From: Prevotellaceae bacterium
GTDB taxonomy: Bacteria > Bacteroidota > Bacteroidia > Bacteroidales > UBA932
Assembly: GCA_031259805.1 (NCBI GenBank)
Contig: JAIRKX010000061.1
Span: 1-5,040, forward strand
Direction of reading: 5' to 3'
DNA: 5,040 nt
Positions 5,030 to 5,040 of this stretch are shown piece by piece. Each line of letters begins with the position of its first letter. Position 1 is the stretch's first letter. The notes below the pieces were generated by a model, which ran no database searches, was not told the DNA's origin, and saw nothing but the letters and a program-made list of their open reading frames with translations. A program made the translations under genes and the position numbers.

Positions 5030-5040
5030 TTTTGATTAAA

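Overview
The window looks like chromosomal DNA of a Bacteroidota species, most likely in the order Bacteroidales. Three things point there. Five intergenic boxes match the Bacteroidota -7 promoter consensus TAnnTTTG. The large secreted protein is a modular Ig-like protein ending in a Fibrobacter/Bacteroidetes FISUMP-type domain. The MiaA protein carries variant motifs that I associate with a Bacteroidota paralogue (from memory, not searched). Genes are G+C-moderate, while the spacers are AT-rich with short tandem repeats. I cannot name the genus.

Layout, left to right. (1) Bases 1-50, minus strand: the first 16 codons of a gene running off the left edge; they read like the start of a signal peptide and sit behind a minus-strand TACATTTG box. 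(2) Bases 51-662: a 612-bp spacer with a heptanucleotide repeat, a plus-strand TACCTTTG promoter box at 285-292, and then about 360 bp of moderately GC-rich DNA. That DNA holds either a doubtful 102-codon ORF or a long structured leader. (3) Bases 663-3248, plus strand: a large exported protein with a signal peptide, a unique N-terminal domain, several Ig/PKD-like modules and a C-terminal FISUMP-like domain. (4) Bases 3267-3713, minus strand: smpB, convergent with the large gene across only 18 bp. (5) Bases 3762-4682, plus strand: miaA, divergent from smpB across 48 bp that contain two back-to-back -7 boxes. (6) Bases 4683-5040: non-coding DNA with a duplicated 35-bp palindromic GC-rich repeat, a TTAACAA heptad repeat, and a strong promoter pointing right. 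An inverted repeat overlaps the expected transcription start of that promoter, and its gene lies outside the window.

Functionally, smpB (trans-translation ribosome rescue) and miaA (tRNA A37 prenylation) are housekeeping translation genes sharing a very compact divergent promoter. The large protein is an accessory envelope or secreted protein of unknown role. I see no mobile element, CRISPR array, tRNA or rRNA, and no convincing new defence or biosynthetic system. The most noteworthy points are the overlapping smpB/miaA promoters with a nearly leaderless miaA transcript, the unexplained leader before the large gene, the palindromic repeat pair, and the promoter-associated heptad repeats.
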